NCBI GenBank assembly: GCA_017962085.1
Contig: JAGCWA010000022.1
Span: 1-51,220, forward strand
DNA length: 51,220 nucleotides
Origin: Paludibacteraceae bacterium
GTDB taxonomy: Bacteria > Bacteroidota > Bacteroidia > Bacteroidales > Paludibacteraceae
Reading direction: 5' to 3'
The position numbers and the translations under genes were made by a program. Below the pieces are notes generated by a model. It made no database searches. It saw only the letters and a list, made by a program, of their open reading frames with translations, and had not been told where the DNA came from. Positions 49,413-51,220 of the stretch are shown here, piece by piece. Numbering within the stretch: position 1 is the first letter of the stretch; every line of letters starts with the position of its first letter.

Positions 49413-50252
49413 TTATTTAGGTTCCTTTGTGAGTTTCAACTGCAGGTTGCCACCCTCGACCACCACATTCGCCACCTTCTCCGTCACGAGGTCCATGCTC
49501 CAATTGCCACGGCCCCAACGGGAAGAATCAAACGAATCGAAATCGTCCGTCCACAGCACCGAGAATGTCTGAGCCTCTTCGTCATACGAATAAACCTTCA
49601 CGTAATCAATGAATTGGGTAATCGGAATATTCACAGAATTCATCTGTCCCACCCAACTTGTTTCCTTGCTCGCCCACAAGTTGAAACGAAGGCTTTGCTC
49701 CTCCACCAAAGAGGCGATCTGGTCTTTCGAATCGCCCGTCTCGGTACGTCTCACCTCATTGCCGTCGACCATCCAAGCCACGTAATCAGGCGTCCACTCC
49801 ATCACATATACATGGTAATCCTCGTCAACCGGGTAAGAGAGGGAGTGTTTTTGCTCCGAAGTCACCTTTCTCGAAGAGGTACCTGTGATGATATTGGACT
49901 GGAAACCCAGTTGGTCCTTACCGATCACCTCGATATCCAACTCGTTCCAATTTTTGCCGTTGCCCATGTAGGAATCATTGTAGTAGAGGAACATAGAGCT
50001 GATGCAGCCAGGAGCATATGCCATCTTCATCTTCGCCTCGAAACGTCCATACTTGAAAGACTCCCTCGTGTAGATCTCCGCGCCGTAATAGTTATACTCT
50101 GTTTTATCCTCCTGCTGATCCTTCTGATCCTTCTGACCTTCCTGTTCTTTCTTAGGGGTGTTGTTCTCCGGCTCATCCTCATCGTGCGAGCAGGCAAGCA
50201 TACCCAACAACAAGCCCATACTCAATAATTTCAATAAATTAGAATGCTTCAT
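49413..50252 (-). CDS. GH16-type glycoside hydrolase lipoprotein
   Basis: 279 residues. MKHSNLLKLLSMGLLLGMLAC is a lipoprotein signal with lipobox Cys at 21, followed by an acidic and Gln/Lys-rich tether (DEDEPENN, QEGQKDQKDQQEDK) to about residue 55. The catalytic domain has NELDIEVIG around 102-110, the family 16 E-x-D-x-E motif with nucleophile and acid/base Glu. It also has FGRFEAKMKMAYAPG-type and VMEWTPDYVAWMVDGNEVRR strands. Substrates of GH16 are beta-1,3/1,4-glucans, agar, carrageenan or similar; not resolvable here. Surface-exposed lipoprotein expected. The frame begins ten residues earlier, but the signal peptide starts at the ATG at 50252. Confidence 0.9.
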   Translation of the reverse strand: MKHSNLLKLLSMGLLLGMLACSHDEDEPENNTPKKEQEGQKDQKDQQEDKTEYNYYGAEIYTRESFKYGRFEAKMKMAYAPGCISSMFLYYNDSYMGNGKNWNELDIEVIGKDQLGFQSNIITGTSSRKVTSEQKHSLSYPVDEDYHVYVMEWTPDYVAWMVDGNEVRRTETGDSKDQIASLVEEQSLRFNLWASKETSWVGQMNSVNIPITQFIDYVKVYSYDEEAQTFSVLWTDDFDSFDSSRWGRGNWSMDLVTEKVANVVVEGGNLQLKLTKEPK

Positions 50253-50312
50253 CTTAATACAATTAGTTAAAAAACAGTTCATTTATCGCTCCCTTAGCAA
50301 GGTCGCCAATTG

Positions 50313-50320
50313 CAAAGATA
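50313..50320 (-). promoter_or_regulatory. -7 element TATCTTTG for the GH16 gene
   Basis: Exact TAnnTTTG match on the minus strand, 60 bases before the ATG. It lies downstream of the small RNA candidate's terminator, so the enzyme has its own start. Confidence 0.6.
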
Positions 50321-50369
50321 AAATAAATAAGCATTCCACACCGAACAGATTCCACAAAAAACGACCCAT

Positions 50370-50450
50370 AAAAAAGGTGGAGACCACTTGTCTCAAGCAA
50401 TCTCCACCTGTAACATCAATTGTAAATTTACATCAGTGTAATGTGAATAT
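50370..50450 (-). ncRNA. Candidate small RNA 1 (about 80 nt) with own promoter and terminator
   Basis: On the minus strand, TTTG (50482-50485), 20 bases, TATATTAG (50454-50461) predicts a start near 50450. The RNA would hold a 12-bp palindrome (TGTAAATTTACA) and end in a hairpin with 8-bp stem GGTGGAGA / TCTCCACC, an inner CTTG/CAAG stem and six U. A second copy with the same parts is at 51042-51120. No coding frame of interest. It could also act as an upstream attenuated leader for the GH16 gene, but that gene has its own downstream promoter element. Confidence 0.55.
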
Positions 50451-50538
50451 GTACTAATATAGATAAAACAATCGAGAATTCCAAATATATCAACGGATTT
50501 TTTTAGACATTAGACGTTAGACACTAGTTTTAGTTCTT

Positions 50539-50570
50539 AATTGACAACGTCGAACTAACGTTTCAAAATT
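50539..50570. repeat. Dispersed short repeat copy
   Basis: AATTGACAACGTCGAACT then AACGTTTCAAAATT: matches the copy at 30075-30106 with few changes. Confidence 0.65.
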
Positions 50571-50721
50571 ATCTTGTGTCGCCCCTTCAGGGTTCATGGA
50601 TTGAAAAATGTTTCGTCGCACAGGGGTTTACACCCCTGCCTGTGTTATATTCATCCCTTCGGGATTTGGGTGTGCTCTGTTCGTGGAGACATCTAAATGT
50701 AGTGCATTGTGTCTAAATCAT

Positions 50722-50749
50722 AATTGATGACATCGAACTGCCGTTTCAT
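50722..50749. repeat. Dispersed short repeat, diverged copy
   Basis: AATTGATGACATCGAACT then GCCGTTTCA, directly followed by another copy. Confidence 0.5.
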
Positions 50750-50780
50750 AATTGACTACGTCGAACTAACGTTTCTTAAT
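50750..50780. repeat. Dispersed short repeat copy
   Basis: AATTGACTACGTCGAACT then AACGTTTCTTAATTC, head-to-tail with the preceding copy. Confidence 0.6.
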
Positions 50781-51041
50781 TCTTAATTCACCATGCCCCT
50801 GCCTGTGTTATATCATCCCTTCGGGATTCTCTGTTCGTAAAGAATAGCCCTAACATCTAAAGCCTAACTAATGTCTAGCGTCTAATTTCCCCATTAGGGG
50901 ATAATACGCTCAACTTCCGATTTCAGGGGATTAGGACTGCGATTCAGTCCTAAGGGGTTGCCGGTTGCCCGGGCGCATCGTAAAGGCTTTTCAGCCTGAT
51001 GACCTTGCGGCCATGTCATATATAACACTTAAAGTATTCTT

Positions 51042-51120
51042 AAAAAGGGGAGACCACTTGTCCCAAGCAGTCTCACCCCAGACATACTTTGTAAGTTTAC
51101 ATTCAGTGTTAATGTGTAAT
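51042..51120 (-). ncRNA. Candidate small RNA 2, paralogue of the one at 50370
   Basis: Same layout on the minus strand: TTTG (51152-51155), 20 bases, TATATTCA (51124-51131), predicted start near 51120. A TGTAA/TTACA palindrome and a terminal hairpin (GGGG, bulge, GAGAC paired to GTCTCCCC, inner CTTG/CAAG) followed by five U complete it. Stem bases differ from copy 1 while pairing is largely kept and the inner CTTG..CAAG is identical. More than 500 non-coding bases follow downstream, which argues against a simple leader role. Confidence 0.5.
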
Positions 51121-51220
51121 ACTTGAATATAGCAAAAACAATTGGATTCCGCAAATTTTCAGCGCGATTTTTTCACTCTAGCGGACAAATTCATCCTCCC
51201 CATCCAACAAGGGGCAGAAA

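Larger units (their letters stand above)
50253..51220. other. Repeat-rich non-coding right edge
   Basis: Apart from the GH16 promoter and the two small RNA candidates, this stretch holds no gene I can support. It contains three dispersed short repeats, a hairpin CAGGGGTTTACACCCCTG near 50620-50637, and the phrase CCCCTGCCTGTGTTATAT then CATCCCTTCGGGATT twice (about 50631-50664 and 50793-50826). Text of this kind is typical of decayed intergenic repeat modules in Bacteroidales genomes. The window ends before the next gene. Confidence 0.6.

Noticed and set aside
50253-50450. Riboswitch controlling the GH16 gene
   Set aside because: A separate TATCTTTG promoter lies between the hairpin-T-run and the ATG, and a second copy of the element has no gene behind it. 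A discrete small RNA fits better.

Overview
The window reads as a chromosomal segment of a Bacteroidetes bacterium, most likely order Bacteroidales. The evidence is the recurrent TAnnTTTG promoter element a short distance upstream of many starts, a hybrid two-component system (HTCS) protein, a DUF1599 / DoxX / triose-phosphate isomerase gene row, BspA-like repeat proteins, and a CotH protein ending in a domain like the type IX secretion sorting domain. Genus cannot be fixed from sequence reading alone. No rRNA, tRNA, CRISPR array, transposase or prophage gene was found.

Layout. 0.3-2 kb: a two-gene minus-strand unit (lipoprotein, membrane protein). 2.3-5.8 kb: plus-strand flavoprotein / alpha-solenoid / CAT-like genes, then a Fic protein and a second flavoprotein. 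5.8-9.1 kb: a compact minus-strand run (hydrolase, GNAT acetyltransferase, three secreted or membrane unknowns). 9.3-16.7 kb: single genes, including a HEAT protein, an AT-rich gene with faint DNA-glycosylase resemblance, agmatine deiminase, an orphan HigA-like antitoxin divergent from a DUF3781-glycosyltransferase pair, a MATE exporter, a TfoX-N protein and a zinc metallopeptidase. 17-25.7 kb: secreted unknowns, a 1003-residue CotH/lamin-tail protein and a 1342-residue HTCS regulator. 25.8-29.9 kb: housekeeping (ruvX, def, TPR, DUF1599, DoxX-like, tpiA).

The striking part is 32.2-47.2 kb: eleven intact tandem paralogues plus one deletion-scarred remnant, all on the minus strand. Each has a short conserved N-terminal motif, membrane segments, a possible PH-like segment, a TerB-like helical domain and a C-terminal J domain with an intact HPD motif. 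This is DjlA-like order, in a lineage-specific expansion. Nine of the eleven carry an identical promoter element exactly five bases from the ATG, predicting leaderless or nearly leaderless mRNAs. A secreted 20-unit BspA-like repeat protein follows the array by 23 bases, and a secreted 14-unit Sel1 protein diverges from its upstream end. A plausible, untested reading is a family of membrane-anchored Hsp70 co-chaperones with diversified input domains.

The last kilobase holds a GH16 lipoprotein promoter, dispersed short repeats and two copies of an approximately 80-nt element with its own promoter and intrinsic terminator, which look like paired small RNA genes. Where a start was moved inward, the reason (promoter position, signal peptide or homology) is given in the entry.
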